A DNA stretch of 64,000 bases from Galaxea fascicularis (taxonomy: Eukaryota > Cnidaria > Anthozoa > Scleractinia > Euphylliidae), in the NCBI GenBank assembly GCA_948470475.1, contig OX419344.1:24421725-24485724 (forward strand), given 5' to 3'. The position numbers and the translations under genes are program-made. The notes under the pieces were generated by a model. The model saw only the letters and a program-made list of their open reading frames with translations, was not told the DNA's origin and made no database searches. Numbering within the stretch: position 1 is the first letter of the stretch; each line of letters opens with the position of its first letter. Shown piece after piece: positions 46,401 to 61,400 of the stretch.

Positions 46401-49400
46401 TACAGCTCTTATATTGACCGCGAAAATCGCCTATGATTATTCAAACAATAGAAATTGGTCAATGAGCAAAATCGAGCAAAATTCAAATACCATTGTTTCA
46501 ATGTTCATATGGTCAGTTCTCTTTGAAAATGAGGAGTTTTGTGGATTTTTTTGCTGGGTATAAAGAAGGGAATCAGATAAACATGTGCTTCAAGTTACAA
46601 GGTTAGAGCTCTTATATTGACCGAGACAATCGCCTATGATTATTCAAACAATAGAAATTGGTCAATGAGCAAAATCGAGCAAAATTCAAATACTATTGTT
46701 TCAATGTTCATATGGTCAGTTCTCTTTGAAAATGAGGAGTTTTGTCGATTTTTTTGCTGGGTATAAAGAAGGGAATCAGATAAACAAGTGCTTCAAGTTA
46801 CAAGGTTAGAGCTCTTATATTGACCGAGACAATCGCCTATGATTATTCAAACAATAGAAATTGGTCAATGAGCAAAATCGAGCAAAATTCAAAATGCCAT
46901 TGTTTCAATGTTCATATGGTCAGTTCTCTTTGAAAATGAGGAGTTTTGTCGATTTTTTTGCTGGGTATAAAGAAGGGAATCAGATAAACATGTGCTCCAA
47001 GTTACAAGGCTACAGCTCTTATATTGACCGAGAAAATCGCCTATGATTATTCAAACAATAGAAATTGGTCAATGAGCAAAATCGAGCAAAATTCAAATAC
47101 CATTGTTTCAATGTTCATATGGTCATTTCTCTTTGAAAATGAGGAGTTTTGTGGATTTTTTTGCTGGGTATAAAGAAGGGAATCAGATAAACATGTGCTC
47201 CAAGTTACAAGACTAGAGCTCTTATATTGACCGAGACAATAGCCTATGATTATTCAAACAATAGAAATTGGTCAATGAGCAAAATCGAGCAAAATTCAAA
47301 ATGCCATTGTTTCAATGTTCATATGGTCAGTTCTCTTTGAAAATGAGGAGTTTTGTGGATTTTTTTGCTGGGTATAAAGAAGGGAATCAGATAAACATGT
47401 GCTCCAAGTTACAAGGTTAGAGCTCTTATATTGACCGAGACAATCGCCTATGATTATTCAAACAATAGAAATTGGTCAATGAGCAAAATCGAGCAAAATT
47501 CAAAATGCCATTGTTTCAATGTTCATATGGTCAGTTCTCTTTGAAAATGAGGAGTTTTGTCGATTTTTTTGCTGGGTATAAAGAAGGGAATCAGATAAAC
47601 ATGTGCTCCAAGTTACAAGGCTACAGCTCTTATATTGACCGCGAAAATCGCCTCTGATTATTCAAACATTAGAAATTGGTCAATGAGCAAAATCGAGCAA
47701 AATTCAAATACCATTGTTTCAATGTTCATATGGTCATTTCTCTTTGAAAATGAGGAGTTTTGTGGATTTTTTTGCTGGGTATAAAGAAGGGAATCAGATA
47801 AACATGTGCTCCAAGTTACAAGACTAGAGCTCTTATATTGACCGAGACAATAGCCTATGATTATTCAAACAATAGAAATTGGTCAATGAGCAAAATCGAG
47901 CAAAATTCAAATCCTATTGTTTCAATGTTCATATGGTCAGTTCTCTTTGAAAATGAGGAGTTTTGTGGATGTTTTTGCTGGGTATAAAGAAGGGAATCAG
48001 ATAAACAAGTGCTTCAAGTTACAAGGTTAGAGCTCTTATATTGACCGAGACAATCGCCTATGATTATTCAAACAATAGAAATTGGTCAATGAGCAAAATC
48101 GAGCAAAATTCAAAATGCCATTGTTTCAATGTTCATATGGTCAGTTCTCTTTGAAAATGAGGAGTTTTGTGGATTTTTTTGCTGGGTATAAAGAAGGGAA
48201 TCAGATAAACATGTGCTCCAAGTTACAAGACTAGAGCTCTTATATTGACCGAGACAATAGCCTATGATTATTCAAACAATAGAAATTGGTCAATGAGCAA
48301 AATCGAGCAAAATTCAAATACCATTGTTTCAATGTTCATATGGTCATTTCTCTTTGAAAATGAGGAGTTTTGTGGATTTTTTTGCTGGGTATAAAGAAGG
48401 AATCAGATAAACATGTGCTCCAAGTTACAAGACTAGAGCTCTTATATTGACCGAGAGATTAGCCTATGATTATTCAAACAATAGAAATTGGTCAATGAGC
48501 AAAATCGAGCAAAATTCAAAATGCCATTGTTTCAATGTTCATATGGTCAGTTCTCTTTGAAAATGAGGAGTTTTGTGGATTTTTTTGCTGGGTATAAAGA
48601 AGGGAATCAGATAAACAAGTGCTTCAAGTTACCAGGTTAGAGCTCTTATATTGACCGAGACAATCGCCTATGATTATTCAAACAATAGAAATTGGTCAAT
48701 GAGCAAAATCGAGCAAAATTCAAAATGCCATTGTTTCAATGTTCATATGGTCAGTTCTCTTTGAAAATGAGGAGTTTTGTGGATTTTTTTGCTGGGTATA
48801 AAGAAGGGAATCAGATAAACATGTGCTCCAAGTTACAAGGCTAAAGCTCTTATATTGACCGAGACAATCGCCTATGATTATTCAAACAATAGAAATTGGT
48901 CAATGAGCAAAATCGAGCAAAATTCAAATACCATTGTTTCAATGTTCATATGGTCATTTCTCTTTCAAAATGAGGAGTTTTGTGGATTTTTTTGCTGGGT
49001 ATAAAGAAGGGAATCAGATAAACATGTGCTCCAAGTTACAAGGTTAGAGCTCTTATATTGACCGAGAAAATCACCTATGATTATTCAAACAATAGAAATT
49101 GGTCAATGAGCAAAATCGAGCAAAATTCAAATACCATTGTTTCAATGTTCATATGGTCATTTCTCTTTCAAAATGAGGAGTTTTGTGGATTTTTTTGCTG
49201 GGTATAAAGAAGGGAATCAGATAAACATGTGCTCCAAGTTACAAGACTAGAGCTCTTATATTGACCGAGACAATAGCCTATGATTATTCAAACAATAGAA
49301 ATTGGTCAATGAGCAAAATCGAGCAAAATTCAAATACCATTGTTTCAATGTTCATATGGTCATTTCTCTTTGAAAATGAGGAGTTTTGTGGATTTTTTTG

Positions 49401-52400
49401 CTGGGTATAAAGAAGGGAATCAGATAAACATGTGCTCCAAGTTACAAGGCTAGAGCTCTTATATTGACCGAGAAAATCGCCTATGATTATTCAAACAATA
49501 GAAATTGGTCAATGAGCAAAATCGAGCAAAATTCAAAATGCCATTGTTTCAATGTTCATATGGTCAGTTCTCTTTGAAAATGAGGAGTTTTGTGGATTTT
49601 TTTGCTGGGTATAAAGAAGGGAATCAGATAAACATGTGCTCCAAGTTACAAGGCTAAAGCTCTTATATTGACCGAGACAATCGCCTATGATTATTCAAAC
49701 AATAGAAATTGGTCAATGAGCAAAATCGAGCAAAATTCAAATACCATTGTTTCAATGTTCATATGGTCATTTCTCTTTCAAAATGAGGAGTTTTGTGGAT
49801 GTTTTTGCTGGGTATAAAGAAGGAAATGAGATAAACATGTGCTCCAAGTTACAAGGTTAGAGCTCTTATATTGACCGAGACAATCGCCTATGATTATTCA
49901 AACATTAGAAATTGGTCAATGAGCAAAATCGAGCAAAATTCAAATACCATTGTTTCAATGTTCATATGGTCATTTCTCTTTCAAAATGAGGAGTTTTGTG
50001 GATTTTTTTGCTGGGTATAAAGAAGGGAATCAGATAAACATGTGCTCCAAGTTACAAGACTAGAGCTCTTATATTGACCGAGACAATAGCCAATGATTAT
50101 TCAAACAATAGAAATTGGTCAATGAGCAAAATCGAGCAAAATTCAAATACCATTGTTTCAATGTTCATATGGTCATTTCTCTTTCAAAATGAGGAGTTTT
50201 GTGGATTTTTTTGCTGGGTATAAAGAAGGGAATCAGATAAACATGTGCTCCAAGTTACAAGGCTAGAGCTCTTATATTGACCGAGAAAATCGCCTATGAT
50301 TATTCAAACAATAGAAATTGGTCAATGAGCAAAATCGAGCAAAATTCAAAATGCCATTGTTTCAATGTTCATATGGTCAGTTCTCTTTGAAAATGAGGAG
50401 TTTTGTGGATTTTTTTGCTGGGTATAAAGAAGGGAATCAGATAAACATGTGCTCCAAGTTACAAGGCTAAAGCTCTTATATTGACCGAGACAATCGCCTA
50501 TGATTATTCAAACAATAGAAATTGGTCAATGAGCAAAATCGAGCAAAATTCAAATACCATTGTTTCAATGTTCATATGGTCATTTCTCTTTCAAAATGAG
50601 GAGTTTTGTGGATTTTTTTGCTGGGTATAAAGAAGGGAATCAGATAAACATGTGCTCCAAGTTACAAGGCTAGAGCTCTTATATTGACCGAGAAAATCGC
50701 CTATGATTATTCAAACAATAGAAATTGGTCAATGAGCAAAATCGAGCAAAATTCAAATACCATTGTTTCAATGTTCATATGGTCATTTCTCTTTCAAAAT
50801 GAGGAGTTTTGTGGATTTTTTTGCTGGGTATAAAGAAGGCAATGAGATAAACATGTGCTCCAAGTTACAAAGCTAGAGCTCTTATATTGACCGAGACAAT
50901 CGCCTATGATTATTCAAAAAATAGAAATTGGTCAATGAGGAAAATCGAGCAAAATTCAAATACTATTGTTTCAATGTTCATATGGTCAGTTCTCTTTGAA
51001 AATGAGGAGTTTTGTGGATTTTTTTGCTGGGTATAAAGAAGGGAATCAGATAAACAAGTGCTTCAAGTTACAAGGTTAGAGCTCTTATATTGACCGAGAC
51101 AATCGCCTATGATTATTCAAACAATAGAAATTGGTCAATGAGCAAAATCGAGCAAAATTCAAAATGCCATTGTTTCAATGTTCATATGGTCAGTTCTCTT
51201 TGAAAATGAGGAGTTTTGTCGATTTTTTTGCTGGGTATAAAGAAGGGAATCAGATAAACATGTGCTCCAAGTTACAAGGCTACAGCTCTTATATTGACCG
51301 CGAAAATCGCCTATGATTATTCAAACAATAGAAATTGGTCAATGAGCAAAATCGAGCAAAATTCAAATACCATTGTTTCAATGTTCATATGGTCATTTCT
51401 CTTTCAAAATGAGGAGTTTTGTGGATTTTTTTGCTGGGTATAAAGAAGGCAATGAGATAAACATGTGCTCCAAGTTACAAAGCTAGAGCTCTTATATTGA
51501 CCGAGACAATCGCCTATGATTATTCAAAAAATAGAAATTGGTCAATGAGCAAAATCGAGCAAAATTCAAATACTATTGTTTCAATGTTCATATGGTCAGT
51601 TCTCTTTGAAAATGAGGAGTTTTGTGGATTTTTTTGCTGGGTATAAAGAAGGGAATCAGATAAACAAGTGCTTCAAGTTACAAGGTTAGAGCTCTTATAT
51701 TGACCGAGACAATCGCCTATGATTATTCAAACAATAGAAATTGGTCAATGAGCAAAATCGAGCAAAATTCAAAATGCCATTGTTTCAATGTTCATATGGT
51801 CAGTTCTCTTTGAAAATGAGGAGTTTTGTCGATTTTTTTGCTGGGTATAAAGAAGGGAATCAGATAAACATGTGCTCCAAGTTACAAGGCTACAGCTCTT
51901 ATATTGACCGCGAAAATCGCCTATGATTATTCAAACAATAGAAATTGGTCAATGAGCAAAATCGAGCAAAATTCAAATACCATTGTTTCAATGTTCATAT
52001 GGTCATTTCTCTTTGAAAATGAGGAGTTTTGTGGATTTTTTTGCTGGGTATAAAGAAGGGAATCAGATAAACATGTGCTCCAAGTTACAAGACTAGAGCT
52101 CTTATATTGACCGAGACAATAGCCTATGATTATTCAAACAATAGAAATTGGTCAATGAGCAAAATCGAGCAAAATTCAAATACTATTGTTTCAATGTTCA
52201 TATGGTCAGTTCTCTTTGAAAATGAGGAGTTTTGTGGATTTTTTTGCTGGGTATAAAGAAGGGAATCAGATAAACAAGTGCTTCAAGTTACAAGGTTAGA
52301 GCTCTTATATTGACCGAGACAATCGCCTATGATTATTCAAACAATAGAAATTGGTCAATGAGCAAAATCGAGCAAAATTCAAAATGCCATTGTTTCAATG

Positions 52401-55400
52401 TTCATATGGTCAGTTCTCTTTGAAAATGAGGAGTTTTGTCGATTTTTTTGCTGGGTATAAAGAAGGGAATCAGATAAACATGTGCTCCAAGTTACAAGGC
52501 TACAGCTCTTATATTGACCGAGAAAATCGCCTATGATTATTCAAACAATAGAAATTGGTCAATGAGCAAAATCGAGCAAAATTCAAATACCATTGTTTCA
52601 ATGTTCATATGGTCATTTCTCTTTGAAAATGAGGAGTTTTGTGGATTTTTTTGCTGGGTATAAAGAAGGGAATCAGATAAACATGTGCTCCAAGTTACAA
52701 GACTAGAGCTCTTATATTGACCGAGACAATAGCCTATGATTATTCAAACAATAGAAATTGGTCAATGAGCAAAATCGAGCAAAATTCAAAATGCCATTGT
52801 TTCAATGTTCATATGGTCAGTTCTCTTTGAAAATGAGGAGTTTAGTGGATTTTTTTGCTGGGTATAAAGAAGGGAATCAGATAAACAAGTGCTTCAAGTT
52901 ACAAGGTTAGAGCTCTTATATTGACCGAGACAATCGCCTATGATTATTCAAACAATAGAAATTGGTCAATGAGCAAAATCGAGCAAAATTCAAAATGCCA
53001 TTGTTTCAATGTTCATATGGTCAGTTCTCTTTGAAAATGAGGAGTTTTGTGGATTTTTTTGCTGGGTATAAAGAAGGGAATCAGATAAACATGTGCTCCA
53101 AGTTACAAGGCTACAGCTCTTATATTGACCGCGAAAATCGCCTATGATTATTCAAACAATAGAAATTGGTCAATGAGCAAAATCGAGCAAAATTCAAATA
53201 CCATTGTTTCAATGTTCATATGGTCATTTCTCTTTCAAAATGAGGAGTTTTGTGGATTTTTTTGCTGGGTATAAAGAAGGCAATGAGATAAACATGTGCT
53301 CCAAGTTACAAAGCTAGAGCTCTTATATTGACCGAGACAATCGCCTATGATTATTCAAAAAATAGAAATTGGTCAATGAGCAAAATCGAGCAAAATTCAA
53401 ATACTATTGTTTCAATGTTCATATGGTCAGTTCTCTTTGAAAATGAGGAGTTTTGTGGATTTTTTTGCTGGGTATAAAGAAGGGAATCAGATAAACAAGT
53501 GCTTCAAGTTACAAGGTTAGAGCTCTTATATTGACCGAGACAATCGCCTATGATTATTCAAACAATAGAAATTGGTCAATGAGCAAAATCGAGCAAAATT
53601 CAAAATGCCATTGTTTCAATGTTCATATGGTCAGTTCTCTTTGAAAATGAGGAGTTTTGTCGATTTTTTTGCTGGGTATAAAGAAGGGAATCAGATAAAC
53701 ATGTGCTCCAAGTTACAAGGCTACAGCTCTTATATTGACCGCGAAAATCGCCTATGATTATTCAAACAATAGAAATTGGTCAATGAGCAAAATCGAGCAA
53801 AATTCAAATACCATTGTTTCAATGTTCATATGGTCATTTCTCTTTGAAAATGAGGAGTTTTGTGGATTTTTTTGCTGGGTATAAAGAAGGGAATCAGATA
53901 AACATGTGCTCCAAGTTACAAGACTAGAGCTCTTATATTGACCGAGACAATAGCCTATGATTATTCAAACAATAGAAATTGGTCAATGAGCAAAATCGAG
54001 CAAAATTCAAATACTATTGTTTCAATGTTCATATGGTCAGTTCTCTTTGAAAATGAGGAGTTTTGTGGATTTTTTTGCTGGGTATAAAGAAGGGAATCAG
54101 ATAAACAAGTGCTTCAAGTTACAAGGTTAGAGCTCTTATATTGACCGAGACAATCGCCTATGATTATTCAAACAATAGAAATTGGTCAATGAGCAAAATC
54201 GAGCAAAATTCAAAATGCCATTGTTTCAATGTTCATATGGTCAGTTCTCTTTGAAAATGAGGAGTTTTGTCGATTTTTTTGCTGGGTATAAAGAAGGGAA
54301 TCAGATAAACATGTGCTCCAAGTTACAAGGCTACAGCTCTTATATTGACCGCGAAAATCGCCTATGATTATTCAAACAATAGAAATTGGTCAATGAGCAA
54401 AATCGAGCAAAATTCAAATACCATTGTTTCAATGTTCATATGGTCATTTCTCTTTCAAAATGAGGAGTTTTGTGGATTTTTTTGCTGGGTATAAAGAAGG
54501 GAATCAGATAAACATGTGCTCCAAGTTACAAGACTAGAGCTCTTATATTGACCGAGACAATAGCCAATGATTATTCAAACAATAGAAATTGGTCAATGAG
54601 CAAAATCGAGCAAAATTCAAATACCATTGTTTCAATGTTCATATGGTCATTTCTCTTTCAAAATGAGGAGTTTTGTGGATTTTTTTGCTGGGTATAAAGA
54701 AGGGAATCAGATAAACATGTGCTCCAAGTTACAAGGCTAGAGCTCTTATATTGACCGAGAAAATCGCCTATGATTATTCAAACAATAGAAATTGGTCAAT
54801 GAGCAAAATCGAGCAAAATTCAAAATGCCATTGTTTCAATGTTCATATGGTCAGTTCTCTTTGAAAATGAGGAGTTTTGTGGATTTTTTTGCTGGGTATA
54901 AAGAAGGGAATCAGATAAACATGTGCTCCAAGTTACAAGGCTAAAGCTCTTATATTGACCGAGACAATCGCCTATGATTATTCAAACAATAGAAATTGGT
55001 CAATGAGCAAAATCGAGCAAAATTCAAATACCATTGTTTCAATGTTCATATGGTCATTTCTCTTTCAAAATGAGGAGTTTTGTGGATTTTTTTGCTGGGT
55101 ATAAAGAAGGGAATCAGATAAACATGTGCTCCAAGTTACAAGGCTAGAGCTCTTATATTGACCGAGAAAATCGCCTATGATTATTCAAACAATAGAAATT
55201 GGTCAATGAGCAAAATCGAGCAAAATTCAAATACCATTGTTTCAATGTTCATATGGTCATTTCTCTTTCAAAATGAGGAGTTTTGTGGATTTTTTTGCTG
55301 GGTATAAAGAAGGCAATGAGATAAACATGTGCTCCAAGTTACAAAGCTAGAGCTCTTATATTGACCGAGACAATCGCCTATGATTATTCAAAAAATAGAA

Positions 55401-58400
55401 ATTGGTCAATGAGGAAAATCGAGCAAAATTCAAATACTATTGTTTCAATGTTCATATGGTCAGTTCTCTTTGAAAATGAGGAGTTTTGTGGATTTTTTTG
55501 CTGGGTATAAAGAAGGGAATCAGATAAACAAGTGCTTCAAGTTACAAGGTTAGAGCTCTTATATTGACCGAGACAATCGCCTATGATTATTCAAACAATA
55601 GAAATTGGTCAATGAGCAAAATCGAGCAAAATTCAAAATGCCATTGTTTCAATGTTCATATGGTCAGTTCTCTTTGAAAATGAGGAGTTTTGTCGATTTT
55701 TTTGCTGGGTATAAAGAAGGGAATCAGATAAACATGTGCTCCAAGTTACAAGGCTACAGCTCTTATATTGACCGCGAAAATCGCCTATGATTATTCAAAC
55801 AATAGAAATTGGTCAATGAGCAAAATCGAGCAAAATTCAAATACCATTGTTTCAATGTTCATATGGTCATTTCTCTTTCAAAATGAGGAGTTTTGTGGAT
55901 TTTTTTGCTGGGTATAAAGAAGGCAATGAGATAAACATGTGCTCCAAGTTACAAAGCTAGAGCTCTTATATTGACCGAGACAATCGCCTATGATTATTCA
56001 AAAAATAGAAATTGGTCAATGAGCAAAATCGAGCAAAATTCAAATACTATTGTTTCAATGTTCATATGGTCAGTTCTCTTTGAAAATGAGGAGTTTTGTG
56101 GATTTTTTTGCTGGGTATAAAGAAGGGAATCAGATAAACAAGTGCTTCAAGTTACAAGGTTAGAGCTCTTATATTGACCGAGACAATCGCCTATGATTAT
56201 TCAAACAATAGAAATTGGTCAATGAGCAAAATCGAGCAAAATTCAAAATGCCATTGTTTCAATGTTCATATGGTCAGTTCTCTTTGAAAATGAGGAGTTT
56301 TGTCGATTTTTTTGCTGGGTATAAAGAAGGGAATCAGATAAACATGTGCTCCAAGTTACAAGGCTACAGCTCTTATATTGACCGAGAAAATCGCCTATGA
56401 TTATTCAAACAATAGAAATTGGTCAATGAGCAAAATCGAGCAAAATTCAAATACCATTGTTTCAATGTTCATATGGTCATTTCTCTTTGAAAATGAGGAG
56501 TTTTGTGGATTTTTTTGCTGGGTATAAAGAAGGGAATCAGATAAACATGTGCTCCAAGTTACAAGACTAGAGCTCTTATATTGACCGAGACAATAGCCTA
56601 TGATTATTCAAACAATAGAAATTGGTCAATGAGCAAAATCGAGCAAAATTCAAAATGCCATTGTTTCAATGTTCATATGGTCAGTTCTCTTTGAAAATGA
56701 GGAGTTTAGTGGATTTTTTTGCTGGGTATAAAGAAGGGAATCAGATAAACAAGTGCTTCAAGTTACAAGGTTAGAGCTCTTATATTGACCGAGACAATCG
56801 CCTATGATTATTCAAACAATAGAAATTGGTCAATGAGCAAAATCGAGCAAAATTCAAAATGCCATTGTTTCAATGTTCATATGGTCAGTTCTCTTTGAAA
56901 ATGAGGAGTTTTGTCGATTTTTTTGCTGGGTATAAAGAAGGGAATCAGATAAACATGTGCTCCAAGTTACAAGGCTACAGCTCTTATATTGACCGAGAAA
57001 ATCGCCTATGATTATTCAAACAATAGAAATTGGTCAATGAGCAAAATCGAGCAAAATTCAAATACCATTGTTTCAATGTTCATATGGTCATTTCTCTTTG
57101 AAAATGAGGAGTTTTGTGGATTTTTTTGCTGGGTATAAAGAAGGGAATCAGATAAACATGTGCTCCAAGTTACAAGACTAGAGCTCTTATATTGACCGAG
57201 ACAATAGCCTATGATTATTCAAACAATAGAAATTGGTCAATGAGCAAAATCGAGCAAAATTCAAAATGCCATTGTTTCAATGTTCATATGGTCAGTTCTC
57301 TTTGAAAATGAGGAGTTTAGTGGATTTTTTTGCTGGGTATAAAGAAGGGAATCAGATAAACAAGTGCTTCAAGTTACAAGGTTAGAGCTCTTATATTGAC
57401 CGAGACAATCGCCTATGATTATTCAAACAATAGAAATTGGTCAATGAGCAAAATCGAGAAAAATTCAAAATGCCATTGTTTCAATGTTCATATGGTCAGT
57501 TCTCTTTGAAAATGAGGAGTTTTGTGGATTTTTTTGCTGGGTATAAAGAAGGGAATCAGATAAACATGTGCTCCAAGTTACAAGACTAGAGCTCTTATAT
57601 TGACCGAGACAATAGCCTATGATTATTCAAACAATAGAAATTGGTCAATGAGCAAAATCGAGCAAAATTCAAATACTATTGTTTCAATGTTCATATGGTC
57701 AGTTCTCTTTGAAAATGAGGAGTTTTGTGGATTTTTTTGCTGGGTATAAAGAAGGGAATCAGATAAACAAGTGCTTCAAGTTACAAGGTTAGAGCTCTTA
57801 TATTGACCGAGACAATCGCCTATGATTATTCAAACAATAGAAATTGGTCAATGAGCAAAATCGAGCAAAATTCAAAATGCCATTGTTTCAATGTTCATAT
57901 GGTCAGTTCTCTTTGAAAATGAGGAGTTTTGTCGATTTTTTTGCTGGGTATAAAGAAGGGAATCAGATAAACATGTGCTCCAAGTTACAAGGCTACAGCT
58001 CTTATATTGACCGAGAAAATCGCCTATGATTATTCAAACAATAGAAATTGGTCAATGAGCAAAATCGAGCAAAATTCAAATACCATTGTTTCAATGTTCA
58101 TATGGTCATTTCTCTTTGAAAATGAGGAGTTTTGTGGATTTTTTTGCTGGGTATAAAGAAGGGAATCAGATAAACATGTGCTCCAAGTTACAAGACTAGA
58201 GCTCTTATATTGACCGAGACAATAGCCTATGATTATTCAAACAATAGAAATTGGTCAATGAGCAAAATCGAGCAAAATTCAAAATGCCATTGTTTCAATG
58301 TTCATATGGTCAGTTCTCTTTGAAAATGAGGAGTTTAGTGGATTTTTTTGCTGGGTATAAAGAAGGGAATCAGATAAACAAGTGCTTCAAGTTACAAGGT

Positions 58401-61400
58401 TAGAGCTCTTATATTGACCGAGACAATCGCCTATGATTATTCAAACAATAGAAATTGGTCAATGAGCAAAATCGAGCAAAATTCAAAATGCCATTGTTTC
58501 AATGTTCATATGGTCAGTTCTCTTTGAAAATGAGGAGTTTTGTGGATTTTTTTGCTGGGTATAAAGAAGGGAATCAGATAAACATGTGCTCCAAGTTACA
58601 AGGCTACAGCTCTTATATTGACCGCGAAAATCGCCTATGATTATTCAAACAATAGAAATTGGTCAATGAGCAAAATCGAGCAAAATTCAAATACCATTGT
58701 TTCAATGTTCATATGGTCATTTCTCTTTCAAAATGAGGAGTTTTGTGGATTTTTTTGCTGGGTATAAAGAAGGCAATGAGATAAACATGTGCTCCAAGTT
58801 ACAAAGCTAGAGCTCTTATATTGACCGAGACAATCGCCTATGATTATTCAAAAAATAGAAATTGGTCAATGAGCAAAATCGAGCAAAATTCAAATACTAT
58901 TGTTTCAATGTTCATATGGTCAGTTCTCTTTGAAAATGAGGAGTTTTGTGGATTTTTTTGCTGGGTATAAAGAAGGGAATCAGATAAACAAGTGCTTCAA
59001 GTTACAAGGTTAGAGCTCTTATATTGACCGAGACAATCGCCTATGATTATTCAAACAATAGAAATTGGTCAATGAGCAAAATCGAGCAAAATTCAAAATG
59101 CCATTGTTTCAATGTTCATATGGTCAGTTCTCTTTGAAAATGAGGAGTTTTGTCGATTTTTTTGCTGGGTATAAAGAAGGGAATCAGATAAACATGTGCT
59201 CCAAGTTACAAGGCTACAGCTCTTATATTGACCGCGAAAATCGCCTATGATTATTCAAACAATAGAAATTGGTCAATGAGCAAAATCGAGCAAAATTCAA
59301 ATACCATTGTTTCAATGTTCATATGGTCATTTCTCTTTGAAAATGAGGAGTTTTGTGGATTTTTTTGCTGGGTATAAAGAAGGGAATCAGATAAACATGT
59401 GCTCCAAGTTACAAGACTAGAGCTCTTATATTGACCGAGACAATAGCCTATGATTATTCAAACAATAGAAATTGGTCAATGAGCAAAATCGAGCAAAATT
59501 CAAATACTATTGTTTCAATGTTCATATGGTCAGTTCTCTTTGAAAATGAGGAGTTTTGTGGATTTTTTTGCTGGGTATAAAGAAGGGAATCAGATAAACA
59601 AGTGCTTCAAGTTACAAGGTTAGAGCTCTTATATTGACCGAGACAATCGCCTATGATTATTCAAACAATAGAAATTGGTCAATGAGCAAAATCGAGCAAA
59701 ATTCAAAATGCCATTGTTTCAATGTTCATATGGTCAGTTCTCTTTGAAAATGAGGAGTTTTGTCGATTTTTTTGCTGGGTATAAAGAAGGGAATCAGATA
59801 AACATGTGCTCCAAGTTACAAGGCTACAGCTCTTATATTGACCGCGAAAATCGCCTATGATTATTCAAACAATAGAAATTGGTCAATGAGCAAAATCGAG
59901 CAAAATTCAAATACCATTGTTTCAATGTTCATATGGTCATTTCTCTTTGAAAATGAGGAGTTTTGTGGATTTTTTTGCTGGGTATAAAGAAGGGAATCAG
60001 ATAAACATGTGCTCCAAGTTACAAGACTAGAGCTCTTATATTGACCGAGACAATAGCCTATGATTATTCAAACAATAGAAATTGGTCAATGAGCAAAATC
60101 GAGCAAAATTCAAATACTATTGTTTCAATGTTCATATGGTCAGTTCTCTTTGAAAATGAGGAGTTTTGTGGATTTTTTTGCTGGGTATAAAGAAGGGAAT
60201 CAGATAAACAAGTGCTTCAAGTTACAAGGTTAGAGCTCTTATATTGACCGAGACAATCGCCTATGATTATTCAAACAATAGAAATTGGTCAATGAGCAAA
60301 ATCGAGCAAAATTCAAAATGCCATTGTTTCAATGTTCATATGGTCAGTTCTCTTTGAAAATGAGGAGTTTTGTCGATTTTTTTGCTGGGTATAAAGAAGG
60401 GAATCAGATAAACATGTGCTCCAAGTTACAAGGCTACAGCTCTTATATTGACCGCGAAAATCGCCTATGATTATTCAAACAATAGAAATTGGTCAATGAG
60501 CAAAATCGAGCAAAATTCAAATACCATTGTTTCAATGTTCATATGGTCATTTCTCTTTCAAAATGAGGAGTTTTGTGGATTTTTTTGCTGGGTATAAAGA
60601 AGGGAATCAGATAAACATGTGCTCCAAGTTACAAGACTAGAGCTCTTATATTGACCGAGACAATAGCCTATGATTATTCAAACAATAGAAATTGGTCAAT
60701 GAGCAAAATCGAGCAAAATTCAAATACTATTGTTTCAATGTTCATATGGTCAGTTCTCTTTGAAAATGAGGAGTTTTGTGGATTTTTTTGCTGGGTATAA
60801 AGAAGGGAATCAGATAAACAAGTGCTTCAAGTTACAAGGTTAGAGCTCTTATATTGACCGAGACAATCGCCTATGATTATTCAAACAATAGAAATTGGTC
60901 AATGAGCAAAATCGAGCAAAATTCAAAATGCCATTGTTTCAATGTTCATATGGTCAGTTCTCTTTGAAAATGAGGAGTTTTGTCGATTTTTTTGCTGGGT
61001 ATAAAGAAGGGAATCAGATAAACATGTGCTCCAAGTTACAAGGCTACAGCTCTTATATTGACCGCGAAAATCGCCTATGATTATTCAAACAATAGAAATT
61101 GGTCAATGAGCAAAATCGAGCAAAATTCAAATACCATTGTTTCAATGTTCATATGGTCATTTCTCTTTGAAAATGAGGAGTTTTGTGGATTTTTTTGCTG
61201 GGTATAAAGAAGGGAATCAGATAAACATGTGCTCCAAGTTACAAGACTAGAGCTCTTATATTGACCGAGACAATAGCCTATGATTATTCAAACAATAGAA
61301 ATTGGTCAATGAGCAAAATCGAGCAAAATTCAAATACTATTGTTTCAATGTTCATATGGTCAGTTCTCTTTGAAAATGAGGAGTTTTGTGGATTTTTTTG

